In this document: one piece after another, positions 8,390 to 15,446 of the stretch | Layout of the letters: the number at the start of each line of letters is the position of its first letter | Numbering within the stretch: position 1 is the first letter of the stretch | NCBI GenBank assembly: GCA_934254825.1 | Contig: CAKQMB010000002.1 | Span: 62,001-126,000, forward strand | Direction: 5' to 3' | DNA length: 64,000 nucleotides | From: an uncultured Clostridia bacterium | GTDB taxonomy: Bacteria > Bacillota > Clostridia > Christensenellales > Borkfalkiaceae | Program-made: the position numbers and the translations under genes | The notes under the pieces: model-generated | Database searches by the model: none | What the model saw: the letters and a program-made list of their open reading frames with translations, nothing else | What the model was told of the DNA's origin: nothing

Positions 8390-9112
8390 ATGAACGAATT
8401 TACCAAAAAAACAGAATTCGACGTCAACTCGTGCGACGCGCTCGGCAGAATAAAGCCCTCGGCTTATTTCGATATTTTTCAGAACGCCGCGTCCCTTCAC
8501 GCCGATAAACTCGGCGTCGGGTTCGACGAGCTTATAAAAAGAGATATCGTCTGGATGCTCATAAGGTGCCGCTACGACGTTGTCAGAACACCTTCGTTCG
8601 AGCAGGAAGCGGAGATAAAAACCTATCCGTTGCCGCCGAGGGGAATAGAATTCGACAGAGAATATTCGATAACCGATCTTTCGGGCGAAACGCTTGTCAA
8701 AGGCACTTCGAAATGGTGTCTGTGCAATTATAAAACGAGAAAACTCGTCGTGCACGGAGACGTGAATTACAATAACGACGAATACGTCGGAGAAAGACAG
8801 TACGAAAGCGGACTTAAAAAAATAAGCGATTTTTCGACCGACGATTTCAAAACTTTCGTTTCGAGAACGTATTTTACCGATCTCGACCATAACGGACACG
8901 TCAACAATACCCGTTATCTCGATTTTATTCTTAACGCGATTCACGAGGAAGTTACGAAAGATATAAAATATCTCGAAATAGATTATATTTCGGAAATGAT
9001 TTGCGGCGAGGAATTTACCGTTTATTACAAAAAAGAGGGCGACGAAATTCTCGTAAAATGCCGCTGTCTCGGCAAGGAAGTTTTCCGCGCGAAAATCGGC
9101 TTAACGACATAA
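8390..9112 (+). CDS. Acyl-ACP thioesterase (FatA/FatB family)
   Basis: 240 residues with two hotdog domains of the Acyl-ACP_TE family (PF01643). It would hydrolyse acyl-ACP to free fatty acid in the cytosol, ending chain growth. Domain 1 starts FTKKTEFDVNSCDALGRIK; domain 2 carries the family signature YFTDLDHNGHVNNTRYLDF (residues about 161-181), with the Asp/Asn/His region used for catalysis. The start codon sits one base after the rng stop, so translation is probably coupled. Free fatty acids fit with the oleate hydratase found 5 kb upstream, but a functional link is only an inference. Confidence 0.88.
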   Translation: MNEFTKKTEFDVNSCDALGRIKPSAYFDIFQNAASLHADKLGVGFDELIKRDIVWMLIRCRYDVVRTPSFEQEAEIKTYPLPPRGIEFDREYSITDLSGETLVKGTSKWCLCNYKTRKLVVHGDVNYNNDEYVGERQYESGLKKISDFSTDDFKTFVSRTYFTDLDHNGHVNNTRYLDFILNAIHEEVTKDIKYLEIDYISEMICGEEFTVYYKKEGDEILVKCRCLGKEVFRAKIGLTT

Positions 9113-9148
9113 CGGTATAACGCTTTTACGACTTTTCGGGGTGCAAAA

Positions 9149-9595
9149 ATGGAAGAAAAAACAAATTTGAAACTCGATTTCGAGCTTGTTCCCGACGGGT
9201 GCTGGTATTCTAATTTAAGAAGCATTTTAAAGCCTGCGCAGTGGGATATCGTGAGAAAAGAGGCATACGCGCGAGCGGGCGGGAAGTGTATGATATGCGG
9301 TCGTCCCGCGAAAAGGCTCGAAGCTCACGAAAGGTGGAGTTACGACGAGAAAAACGCCGTTCAGAAGCTCGAAGACGTTATCGCCGTCTGCCACGATTGT
9401 CACAGCGTTATCCATATCGGCAGAACTCAGCTTATGGGCGACGAGGACAAGGCGATAAAGCATTTTATGAAAGTGAATAAGTGTTCTTATGCCGATTATG
9501 TCAAGGCTCTCGGCAGGGCGAACGAAATTCACAGGCGCAGAAACGAGATACCCGAGTGGAGCGTAAATCTCGAATATCTGAAAAAATTTACCTGA
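9149..9595 (+). CDS. HNH-type zinc-binding protein
   Basis: 148 residues. The opening LVPDGCWYSNLRS and the following KAQ/KPAQWDIVRKEAYARAG region match a family of stand-alone HNH-like proteins. Two CxxC pairs, CMIC (residues about 49-52) and CHDC (about 81-84), would bind zinc. The HNH core is LEAHERWSY ... DVIAVCHDCHSVIHIGR. Activity as a nuclease is plausible from the fold but unproven; phage defence is not implied. It lies 36 bp behind the thioesterase gene with a GGGGTG ribosome binding site and probably ends the rng operon. Confidence 0.75.
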   Translation: MEEKTNLKLDFELVPDGCWYSNLRSILKPAQWDIVRKEAYARAGGKCMICGRPAKRLEAHERWSYDEKNAVQKLEDVIAVCHDCHSVIHIGRTQLMGDEDKAIKHFMKVNKCSYADYVKALGRANEIHRRRNEIPEWSVNLEYLKKFT

Positions 9596-9621
9596 TAACG
9601 ATTAAAAATAAGCGAAAAAGG

Positions 9622-9661
9622 AAATACCTTCCGTGAGACAAATTCTCGGGAGGTATTTTTT
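9622..9661 (+). promoter_or_regulatory. Hairpin holding the ribosome binding site, or terminator
   Basis: AAATACCT...CCG...GAGA (9622-9638) pairs with TCTCGGGAGGTATTT (9644-9658). Six T follow, then the ATG of the next gene at 9662. The GGGAGG ribosome binding site is inside the 3' arm. The element can act as a terminator of the HNH gene, and in a read-through transcript it would mask translation of the coat-like gene. Confidence 0.65.
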
Positions 9662-9850
9662 ATGCAACCAAAACTCACGGCAAAAGAGGTCGATTTTATC
9701 TCCGACCTTATGAACCTTGAAGAAAACGTGGCGAAAAAAGCGACGTTTTACTCCAAAACATTGACCGATACGGCTCTCGCCGCGCAGATGCAGACGATTG
9801 CCTGCAACCATGCAAAACGCTATGCCGTTCTGCTCGGACTTTTGAATTGA
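9662..9850 (+). CDS. Small helical coat-associated protein
   Basis: 62 residues, all helical, with spaced charged and leucine residues (AKEVDFISDLMNLEENVAKK, then LAAQMQTIACNHAKRYAVLL). It resembles the short ferritin-like helical proteins that precede CotF genes in Clostridia. Start ATG 9662 has GGGAGG, held in a hairpin. It is 10 bp upstream of the CotF-like gene and probably co-expressed in the mother cell during sporulation. No catalytic residues; exact function unknown. Confidence 0.65.
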   Translation: MQPKLTAKEVDFISDLMNLEENVAKKATFYSKTLTDTALAAQMQTIACNHAKRYAVLLGLLN

Positions 9851-9860
9851 GGTGAAGAAA

Positions 9861-10142
9861 ATGAAGAACGAAAATATTTTAAACGAAAAAGACGCGTTGT
9901 ACGATATCCTGACGGGCGAGAAGAACCTCGTCAAGCTTTACGGCTCGGCAATGACCGAAGCGAGCGGAAAGGACGTGAGAAAAGCCGTGAAATCGAATAT
10001 GTTCGAAACGGCGGAGGAACAGTATTCCGTTTTCGAAGTTATGCAGAAAAACGGTTACTACGAAGTTCAGCCTGCGGATAAGGCGATCATCGACGAAAAG
10101 ATAAGTACTTTTTCCAAAACGCTCAAAGGTCTCGAAAAATAA
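9861..10142 (+). CDS. CotF-family spore coat protein
   Basis: 93 residues. The pattern EKDALYDILTGEKNLVKLYG, then a short helix, then FEVMQKNGYYEVQPADKAII matches the CotF coat family (PF07875), which forms a four-helix bundle in the spore coat. A GTG at 9852 is in frame, but ATG 9861 is preferred because GAGGTG at 9849-9854 is its ribosome binding site. A strong terminator follows. It supports, with spoIIE, that the organism makes endospores. Confidence 0.8.
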   Translation: MKNENILNEKDALYDILTGEKNLVKLYGSAMTEASGKDVRKAVKSNMFETAEEQYSVFEVMQKNGYYEVQPADKAIIDEKISTFSKTLKGLEK

Positions 10143-10165
10143 TTTTTTCACAACGAAAAGGACTG

Positions 10166-10213
10166 AAAAAGCCGCAATTCTATCTTTTGGGATAGAATTG
10201 CGGCTTTTTTTAT
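10166..10213. terminator. Bidirectional terminator
   Basis: A 14-bp perfect stem (10171-10184 with 10191-10204, loop TTTTGG) is flanked by an A-run and a T-run. It lies between the convergent CotF and XRE genes. Confidence 0.9.
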
Positions 10214-10247
10214 TTCGTCGGTTTTTTACCGCCCCGATTTTTTTGCG

Positions 10248-11108
10248 TTATTTGTTGTTTCTGCGCTCTTTTTCCTTAATTGAAGAGTCTATAACTCTCG
10301 CTATGGGATAAAACGCGGGAACAAGCAGGAAGATTACCCAAAGCGGGTGCCATATGTTGAAGATCATTCCGAAAAGAAGATAAATAAACGCAACAAAGCA
10401 CGGGAAGTTGAATTTGCCTACGCGCTTTTTTCTCACGCACGAAACTATCGAAGTGAAAATCGGAATCGTTATAAATAAAGTCCAGGCGATTTTCCAGCCG
10501 TCGAACACCGACCCCCACACGAAAAACGCGATGACGGTAAGGATTACATAAACGCCGTCTAAAATATCCGTAAGGCGGGTATGCTTTTTCGGGTAATTAT
10601 CGTCGTCGACATCGTCGTCATCGTCATCGTCGTCGTCCGAAATAACTATTCGTTTCTGATTTCCGTCCGACTCGAAACGAACGTGTTTGCCGTCTTTGGT
10701 GTAAAAATCTTTATTTTCGCCGCCGTGGGACAGAAATTCGTCGTACTCGTTCTTCGGTTTTTTCTTTTTGTCGGAAACTCCGTCGGCACTTTCGGTATTG
10801 TCCGATTGCCCGTTGTCCGCGGCTGCGTCGCCCGGGTCGGGAGTTTTGAAGCTCGTATCGTCCTTATTTGCGGCTCCGTTATCCGTTCCGTCCGCCGCGG
10901 CGGAGTCGTCTTTTTCGGGCGAGTAGCCTACTATCTCGTCTATCGAAACGTTATAAAGCCTGGCAAGCCTTATGAGATTGTCCGTGTCGGGCAGAGCTTC
11001 GCCGCGTTCCCATTTGGAAACGGCTTGTCTCGAAACCGAAAGTTTATCGGCAAGCTCCTCCTGAGAAAGCCCTTTTTCTTTTCTTAATCTTATTAAATTA
11101 TTCTGCAT
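10248..11108 (-). CDS. XRE-family regulator with acidic linker and membrane segments
   Basis: 286 residues from ATG 11108, chosen because AAGGAG lies directly upstream; a longer in-frame start at 11153 has none. Residues 1-62 are a Cro/CI helix-turn-helix (LSQEELADKLSVSRQAVSKW). Residues about 63-185 are an acidic, low-complexity linker that includes a run of eight Asp. The last 90 residues hold about four hydrophobic segments (VYVILTVIAFFVWGSVF, IFTSIVSCV, FVAFIYLLFGMIF, LWVIFLLVPAFYPI). The layout suggests a membrane-tethered repressor. A second protein of similar layout is at 38163-38831. Signal and targets unknown. Confidence 0.85.
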   Translation of the reverse strand: MQNNLIRLRKEKGLSQEELADKLSVSRQAVSKWERGEALPDTDNLIRLARLYNVSIDEIVGYSPEKDDSAAADGTDNGAANKDDTSFKTPDPGDAAADNGQSDNTESADGVSDKKKKPKNEYDEFLSHGGENKDFYTKDGKHVRFESDGNQKRIVISDDDDDDDDDVDDDNYPKKHTRLTDILDGVYVILTVIAFFVWGSVFDGWKIAWTLFITIPIFTSIVSCVRKKRVGKFNFPCFVAFIYLLFGMIFNIWHPLWVIFLLVPAFYPIARVIDSSIKEKERRNNK

Positions 11109-11194
11109 TTTTTCTCCTTGTGCGGTCGAAGCCCCGAAAGTTCTCGACCGCAACGGTTTTATTTTGAATTTTCCTCAATTCGAACTGTGAGAAT

Positions 11195-11223
11195 ATTATA
11201 ACGCCCGATAAGAAAAATTTCAA
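11195..11223 (-). promoter_or_regulatory. Promoter of the XRE gene
   Basis: On the minus strand TTGAAA (11218-11223), 17 bp, TATAAT (11195-11200). It lies in the 366-bp divergent spacer shared with the QueT gene. Confidence 0.75.
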
Positions 11224-11338
11224 GCGTAACGGGTGATATTTCGCTTGACAGAACCTTTATTTTCGTTTACAACGCACGCAACTATCGGTTGCGTTTAAAG
11301 AAAATGCTTTAAAAATTGCATAACGGTATCGATTTTGC

Positions 11339-11466
11339 TTGCATTCTTTGAAAAAAAGTAGTACTATAACGCCGACGAAGGTTTTCGGAGAACACTTCGT
11401 CGCAAGCCGTATTCGGAGTCGACGCACCGCGAGACGAATCCGGCGATAAAATAAAAAAACCGAGGT
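11339..11466 (+). promoter_or_regulatory. Promoter and structured leader of queT (riboswitch candidate)
   Basis: TTGCAT (11339-11344) and TACTAT (11362-11367) at 17 bp are a plausible promoter. The leader then folds into two hairpins: CGACGAAG (11373-11380) with CTTCGTCG (11395-11402), and GCCGTATTCG (11406-11415) with CGAATCCGGC (11435-11444). An A-rich tail follows and runs into GAGG at 11462-11465. QueT genes are often under preQ1 riboswitches; I could not match a known preQ1 class by eye. Confidence 0.4.
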
Positions 11467-11474
11467 AATTTAAC

Positions 11475-12038
11475 ATGTCAGGAAAATTTTCCGCAAAGAC
11501 GCTCGCGAGAAGCGGCGTTATCGCCGCGCTTTACGTCGTGGCTTCACTTTTGCTTTTTCCGTTTACGTTCGGGATATTTCAGTTCCGCCTTTCCGAGGCG
11601 CTGACGATACTCCCGCTTTTTTTTGCCGAAAGCGTCCCCGCGCTGTTTGTAGGGTGTCTGATAACGAATATTTTCAGCTCCGCAGGCGCGCCCGATATAG
11701 TCATCGGCTCCCTCGCGACGCTTATTGCCGCGCTTTGCACCTATTTTGCGGGCAAAGCGATAAAAAATAAGTTCGCGAGATTTTTCGTGGGGATAATTTT
11801 CCCCGTCGTGATAAACGCGTTCGCGATACCGATAGTTTTCATTTTAAGCGGCACGAACGAGTATTCGTATATGATTCAGGTTCTTATTTTAGGCGCGGAA
11901 GAATTCGGCTCGGTCGCTGTTTTCGGCGGCGCGCTTTATTTCGGCTGTTATAAACTGTTTTCGAAAAAACGCCCCGAAGTTCCGAAGTCCGAAACCCCGC
12001 AACCCGAAAACCCGCAACCCGAAAACGATCAACGTTGA
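11475..12038 (+). CDS. queT: QueT-family queuosine precursor transporter (ECF S component)
   Basis: 187 residues with five to six hydrophobic helices. The segments GVIAALYVVASLLLFPF, FRLSEALTILPLFF and GCLITNIFSSAGAPDIVIGS are typical of the QueT family (PF06177), the substrate-binding S component of an energy-coupling-factor transporter that takes up a queuosine precursor. The cytosolic tail (PEVPKSETPQPENPQPEN) is a proline/glutamate repeat. No EcfA/EcfT genes are in the window; they are presumably shared and elsewhere, as with the BioY protein nearby. Start ATG 11475 follows GAGG by 9 nt. Confidence 0.85.
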   Translation: MSGKFSAKTLARSGVIAALYVVASLLLFPFTFGIFQFRLSEALTILPLFFAESVPALFVGCLITNIFSSAGAPDIVIGSLATLIAALCTYFAGKAIKNKFARFFVGIIFPVVINAFAIPIVFILSGTNEYSYMIQVLILGAEEFGSVAVFGGALYFGCYKLFSKKRPEVPKSETPQPENPQPENDQR

Positions 12039-12047
12039 TATCGACGA

Positions 12048-12077
12048 TTGACACGTCGGCGTATTTTGTGATATAAT
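12048..12077 (+). promoter_or_regulatory. Promoter of the Wzz-like gene and bioY
   Basis: TTGACA (12048-12053), 18 bp, TATAAT (12072-12077); the start codon is 30 nt downstream with AAAGGA before it. Confidence 0.8.
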
Positions 12078-12107
12078 TCTTTTATCTCTTTTCGAAAGGA
12101 CGATAAA

Positions 12108-12701
12108 ATGGAACAAAAAGGTACGAACGGCGGAAAAGCTTTGAGTTTTGCGGATTATTTCCGCACGATAAGAAAGCATTGGCTCGTCGAAACGATTATT
12201 CTCGTCGCGATTGTTCTCGCGGGCGTGATTTACGGCGGATTTGTCAAAAAACCGTATTATGTGGCTAAGGAAGAAGTGATCGTAAAGGTCACGGACGAGA
12301 ATAATTCTTATTATAATACTATTATAGCCGAGCGACTCGTCAAAACGATGAGCAAATTTTTCAAAACCGATACCGTTGTCGAGCTTGCGAAAGCCAAGTC
12401 AGGCGTCTCCGAAATTTACGCGGGCAACATCACGGTAAAAAGCGACGATACGCTTATTATGAGCGTGAGCTATAAAGACAGTTCGAAAGAACTTGCCGAG
12501 CTTAAACTCAAAGCTATTCTTGCCGCCGCGGAAGACGAAAACGCCAAGGAATATTTCAGCGCGAAAGCGACCGTCCGCCCGATGGGCGTGATAACGACCG
12601 CGCAACAATCCGACGCGCGCAGAATAATCGTTATGACCGTTATCGTCGGAGTAGCAGTCGCGCTTATCTATTCTTTCGTAAGATACATGGCGGAAAATTG
12701 A
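12108..12701 (+). CDS. Wzz/YveK-like polysaccharide chain-length protein
   Basis: 197 residues. One membrane helix near residues 29-49 (VETIILVAIVLAGVIYGGF) and one near 171-192 (RIIVMTVIVGVAVALIYSFV) flank an extracytoplasmic domain. This is the layout of the chain-length determinant family (PF02706) that sets polymer length in capsule or exopolysaccharide export. The sequence SFADYFRTIRKHW before helix 1 is typical. No tyrosine kinase, flippase or polymerase gene is adjacent, so it is an isolated member; it is followed 31 bp later by bioY. Function in polysaccharide export is an inference from family. Confidence 0.75.
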   Translation: MEQKGTNGGKALSFADYFRTIRKHWLVETIILVAIVLAGVIYGGFVKKPYYVAKEEVIVKVTDENNSYYNTIIAERLVKTMSKFFKTDTVVELAKAKSGVSEIYAGNITVKSDDTLIMSVSYKDSSKELAELKLKAILAAAEDENAKEYFSAKATVRPMGVITTAQQSDARRIIVMTVIVGVAVALIYSFVRYMAEN

Positions 12702-12732
12702 AATAACACTGTTTCGGCTAAACGGAGAAATT

Positions 12733-13278
12733 ATGTCGGCAAAAAGAATAGCCCTTATCGGGCTTTGCGTTGCGCTTTTAACGGTGAGCGCGAAAATCAG
12801 TATACCGTTTATTCCCGTTCCGATGACGATGCAATCCGCGGTAGTTCTGTTTTTCGCGTGCTATCTCGGTATTCCGGACGCGATCGTCGGAATATCTTTG
12901 TATATCGTACTCGGACTTATCGGCGTCCCCGTTTTCGCGAGCGGAGGCGGCATTTCTTATGTAACGATGCCGTCTTTCGGCTTCACGCTCGGGTTTGTAG
13001 TTTCTGCCGTACTTTGCGGCGTTATTTTCAGAAGAGGCGGCGGAATGAAAAATCTCGTTCTAACGCTTTCGGTCGGTACGGTCGCCCTTTACGTCGTCGG
13101 GATAACTTACTTTTTGCTTTTAAAAGCCTTCTATCTCGGCGGAACCATCGATATATGGAACGTCCTTTTGAAATTCTGGATAGTTTTCATACCGTCCGAT
13201 ATTTTGAAAGCGATTATCTGCGCGGTGCTTTTAAAACGCGTACCGTATTTCGGCGACAACGTAAAAAAACATGAATAA
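12733..13278 (+). CDS. bioY: Biotin transporter BioY
   Basis: 181 residues, six membrane helices. The BioY signature is clear: IPFIPVPMTMQSAVVLFFAC, GVPVFASGGGISYV, and PSFGFTLGFVVSAVLCGV. It is the S component of an energy-coupling-factor transporter for biotin. The gene begins 31 bp after the Wzz-like gene with GGAGA before ATG and ends in a terminator, so it is the last gene of that unit. No BirA-type operator was noticed. Confidence 0.92.
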   Translation: MSAKRIALIGLCVALLTVSAKISIPFIPVPMTMQSAVVLFFACYLGIPDAIVGISLYIVLGLIGVPVFASGGGISYVTMPSFGFTLGFVVSAVLCGVIFRRGGGMKNLVLTLSVGTVALYVVGITYFLLLKAFYLGGTIDIWNVLLKFWIVFIPSDILKAIICAVLLKRVPYFGDNVKKHE

Positions 13279-13292
13279 AAGAAAAAAATCGT

Positions 13293-13326
13293 CCCTTTCG
13301 CAAGCTTTTGCGAAAGGGGATTTTTA
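13293..13326 (+). terminator. Rho-independent terminator
   Basis: CCCTTTCGCAA (13293-13303) pairs perfectly with TTGCGAAAGGG (13308-13318), loop GCTT, followed by a T-run. Closes the bioY unit. Confidence 0.88.
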
Positions 13327-13362
13327 TATATTTTTTTATATAATAAAGTTTTTTTGATTTTT

Positions 13363-13393
13363 TGCAACAAAAATTCGATTTCGATAGTATAAT
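13363..13393 (+). promoter_or_regulatory. ECF-type promoter of the sigma/anti-sigma operon
   Basis: TGCAACAAAA at 13363-13372, then AGTATAAT at 13386-13393 (17 bp from TGCAAC to AGTA). The same two blocks with the same spacing occur at 15368-15398. The AAC-type -35 and (C/A)GTA -10 are typical of ECF sigma factors, so this is probably the autoregulated promoter. Confidence 0.7.
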
Positions 13394-13454
13394 ATATGCA
13401 AGGAAATTCAGGGGCAGCCGTTTCAGGGGTTGAATAGCGGCTATTGCGGGAGAT

Positions 13455-13979
13455 ATGAATCGTTTCGAGATAAACGCGCAACTTAATAAGATAGCCGAAG
13501 GAAACGAAAAGGCGTTCGAAAATCTCTATAACGGGATTAAGGGCGGCGTTTATTCGTTTGCGTATTCGTACATGAGAAACCGCGAGGACGCAGAGGATAT
13601 CGTTCAGACGGTGTTTCTGAAAATAAAGAAGAATATCGATAAATTCGACGGCAAAAACGGGCTACCCTGGATTTTGCAGATCACGAAAAACACGGCGCTC
13701 GACGAGCTGAGGTCGAGAAAAGTTTACGATAATTTCGTCGAACTTAACCTCGGCAGAGACGAAGCCGTCAGTATCGACGAAAACGATTTCGACTCGCCCG
13801 TAACTTCGGCGATGCGGAAATGTCTGTCCGAAGAGGATCAGAGAATTATCATTCTGCACGTCATATGGGGTTATAAGCACAAGGAAATCGCGAAACTTCT
13901 CGATATGCCCACCGGGAGCGTTACTTCGAGATACAAGCGAGCGGTGGATAAATTAAAAAATTATTTAAAGGAGGCGTAA
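13455..13979 (+). CDS. ECF-subfamily RNA polymerase sigma factor
   Basis: 174 residues. Region 2 spans about residues 16-90 (YSFAYSYMRNREDAEDIVQ, then LPWILQITKNTALDELR) and region 4 about residues 115-170 (CLSEEDQRIIILHVIWGYKH, then KEIAKLLDMPTGSVTSRYK). There is no region 3, as in ECF sigmas. GGGAG lies very close to the ATG. The gene end contains AAGGAGG, the ribosome binding site of the anti-sigma gene 4 bp downstream, so the two are translationally linked. The same promoter sequence lies before the operon and before the lipoprotein gene, pointing to autoregulation. Confidence 0.92.
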   Translation: MNRFEINAQLNKIAEGNEKAFENLYNGIKGGVYSFAYSYMRNREDAEDIVQTVFLKIKKNIDKFDGKNGLPWILQITKNTALDELRSRKVYDNFVELNLGRDEAVSIDENDFDSPVTSAMRKCLSEEDQRIIILHVIWGYKHKEIAKLLDMPTGSVTSRYKRAVDKLKNYLKEA

Positions 13980-13983
13980 AAAA

Positions 13984-15354
13984 ATGAGTAACTGGAAAAA
14001 ACTTTTAAAAGAAGAAACAGAGCGTTCGGCAAAAAACATAGTACTTTCCGAAGAAGTTAAAAACGCTTCCGTTCCGTTAAAGGGAAAAAGCGGAAAACGC
14101 GACGGGCAGAGCGTTTTAAGCAGACTTAAAAACTTTGTTTTCGCGAAAAAACCGATAGCGGCGTTGCTTGCCGTAACGGCTTGTTTTCTCATTGTTTTCC
14201 CGACGGTTTTCGCCGTTAAAAACGCTTCCGCCGAGACGAACGAGATAATGCTCGAAATAAACCCCTCGGCTCTTTTCGTCACCGATAAAAACGGGAAAGT
14301 GAAGAGCGTTAAAGCCACGAATTCGGACGCGGACGTGATTTTGTCCGACGAAGATATTCTGAACGAACTTAAAGACAAACCCGTTTCCGAAAGCGTGGAA
14401 ATTTTTATAGACAACGCGGCACGGCTCGGGTATATAGACCTCGACTCGGACGAAAACGCCGTTAAGATAACTTCGGCAAAGAACGGCAAATTTGCGGACG
14501 AAATCGCTTCCGCCGCGAAGAATTATTTCCTCGGAAAGGGCGTTTATACGATAGTTTTACAAGAAACGGCTTCGGTGAATTCTCTTGCGGAAAAGGCGGG
14601 CGTTTCCGCTTCGGGCGAGAAGGATTTCAAGTCGGCTGTGAAATCTCTTCCCGAGCTGTACGGCGAAAGAAACGTGACCGATATCGAAAAGGCTTACGAC
14701 GAATATATAATAAGCGGGCTTTACAACCTCGTCAAGAACAAAGTTTCGAGTATCGTGGACGGAGCGGCGCTCATTATCAGAATGAAAGTCGTGAATTTCG
14801 AAATAAAGCTCTGTACGGGCGGAAAGGACTACTGGAACGCGGAAAACAGTCTGTTTGCGCGCGACCTTGTCGAAAAAATGGAAAAACTCATAGCGGAGTA
14901 TGCGACCGTCACGGGCGGTAAACACGTTATAAAAAGTTCGTGGGATTTAGACAACGTTTTCTCCGACTATTGCGTTCTTTTCGGCGGAATTAACAAGGAA
15001 ACCGATCCCGACGAGTTTCTTAACGAATATCTCGACAGGACAAAGAATTATCTCGACTCTTTAACTACCGACGTCGTTAAGTCCAACGAATCGAAATTCG
15101 TCGCCGTTCTCGATAAAACCGACCTCGACACCATGGGTTACGAATCTCTGACCCGCGTGCCTCAGAGCGTAAACGAATACAGAAAGGATCTTTGTAAAGT
15201 TTTATCGGGTCTGTTCGTTTCGAGAGAAAAGGAGTACAAAGATATTTACGAGAAGCAAAGAACGCCCGTTTCCGAAGAGGAATACGATAAATATTGCGAT
15301 AAAATCATAGGAAATTACGGCTCGCTCGAAAATTTCTGGAACAAAATAAAATAA
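13984..15354 (+). CDS. RsgI-like transmembrane anti-sigma factor
   Basis: 456 residues. Residues 1-55 are cytosolic and would hold the sigma factor. One membrane helix spans about 57-78 (PIAALLAVTACFLIVFPTVFA). Just outside the membrane, residues 86-115 (NEIMLEINPSALFVTDKNGK) match the RsgI middle domain, whose hallmark is I-N-P-S. In characterised RsgI proteins the Asn-Pro bond is an autocleavage site; here it is N93-P94. The remaining ~340 residues are a helical extracytoplasmic region I do not recognise. RsgI normally pairs with SigI, so pairing with an ECF sigma is unusual. It immediately follows the sigma gene. Confidence 0.8.
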   Translation: MSNWKKLLKEETERSAKNIVLSEEVKNASVPLKGKSGKRDGQSVLSRLKNFVFAKKPIAALLAVTACFLIVFPTVFAVKNASAETNEIMLEINPSALFVTDKNGKVKSVKATNSDADVILSDEDILNELKDKPVSESVEIFIDNAARLGYIDLDSDENAVKITSAKNGKFADEIASAAKNYFLGKGVYTIVLQETASVNSLAEKAGVSASGEKDFKSAVKSLPELYGERNVTDIEKAYDEYIISGLYNLVKNKVSSIVDGAALIIRMKVVNFEIKLCTGGKDYWNAENSLFARDLVEKMEKLIAEYATVTGGKHVIKSSWDLDNVFSDYCVLFGGINKETDPDEFLNEYLDRTKNYLDSLTTDVVKSNESKFVAVLDKTDLDTMGYESLTRVPQSVNEYRKDLCKVLSGLFVSREKEYKDIYEKQRTPVSEEEYDKYCDKIIGNYGSLENFWNKIK

Positions 15355-15367
15355 TTTTTCGTTTTTT

Positions 15368-15398
15368 TGCAACAAAACGAAATTTCAAAACGTATAAT
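15368..15398 (+). promoter_or_regulatory. ECF-type promoter of the RsgI-domain lipoprotein gene
   Basis: TGCAACAAAA at 15368-15377 and CGTATAAT at 15391-15398, 17 bp from TGCAAC to CGTA. Block content and spacing match the promoter at 13363-13393. Confidence 0.7.
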
Positions 15399-15446
15399 AA
15401 GCGAAAATAAACCGAGGGCAAAAACTTCGGTACGGAGGTAAATAAA

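Noticed and set aside
9852..9860. GTG start for the CotF-like protein
   Set aside because: The GTG is part of the GAGGTG ribosome binding site for the ATG at 9861.
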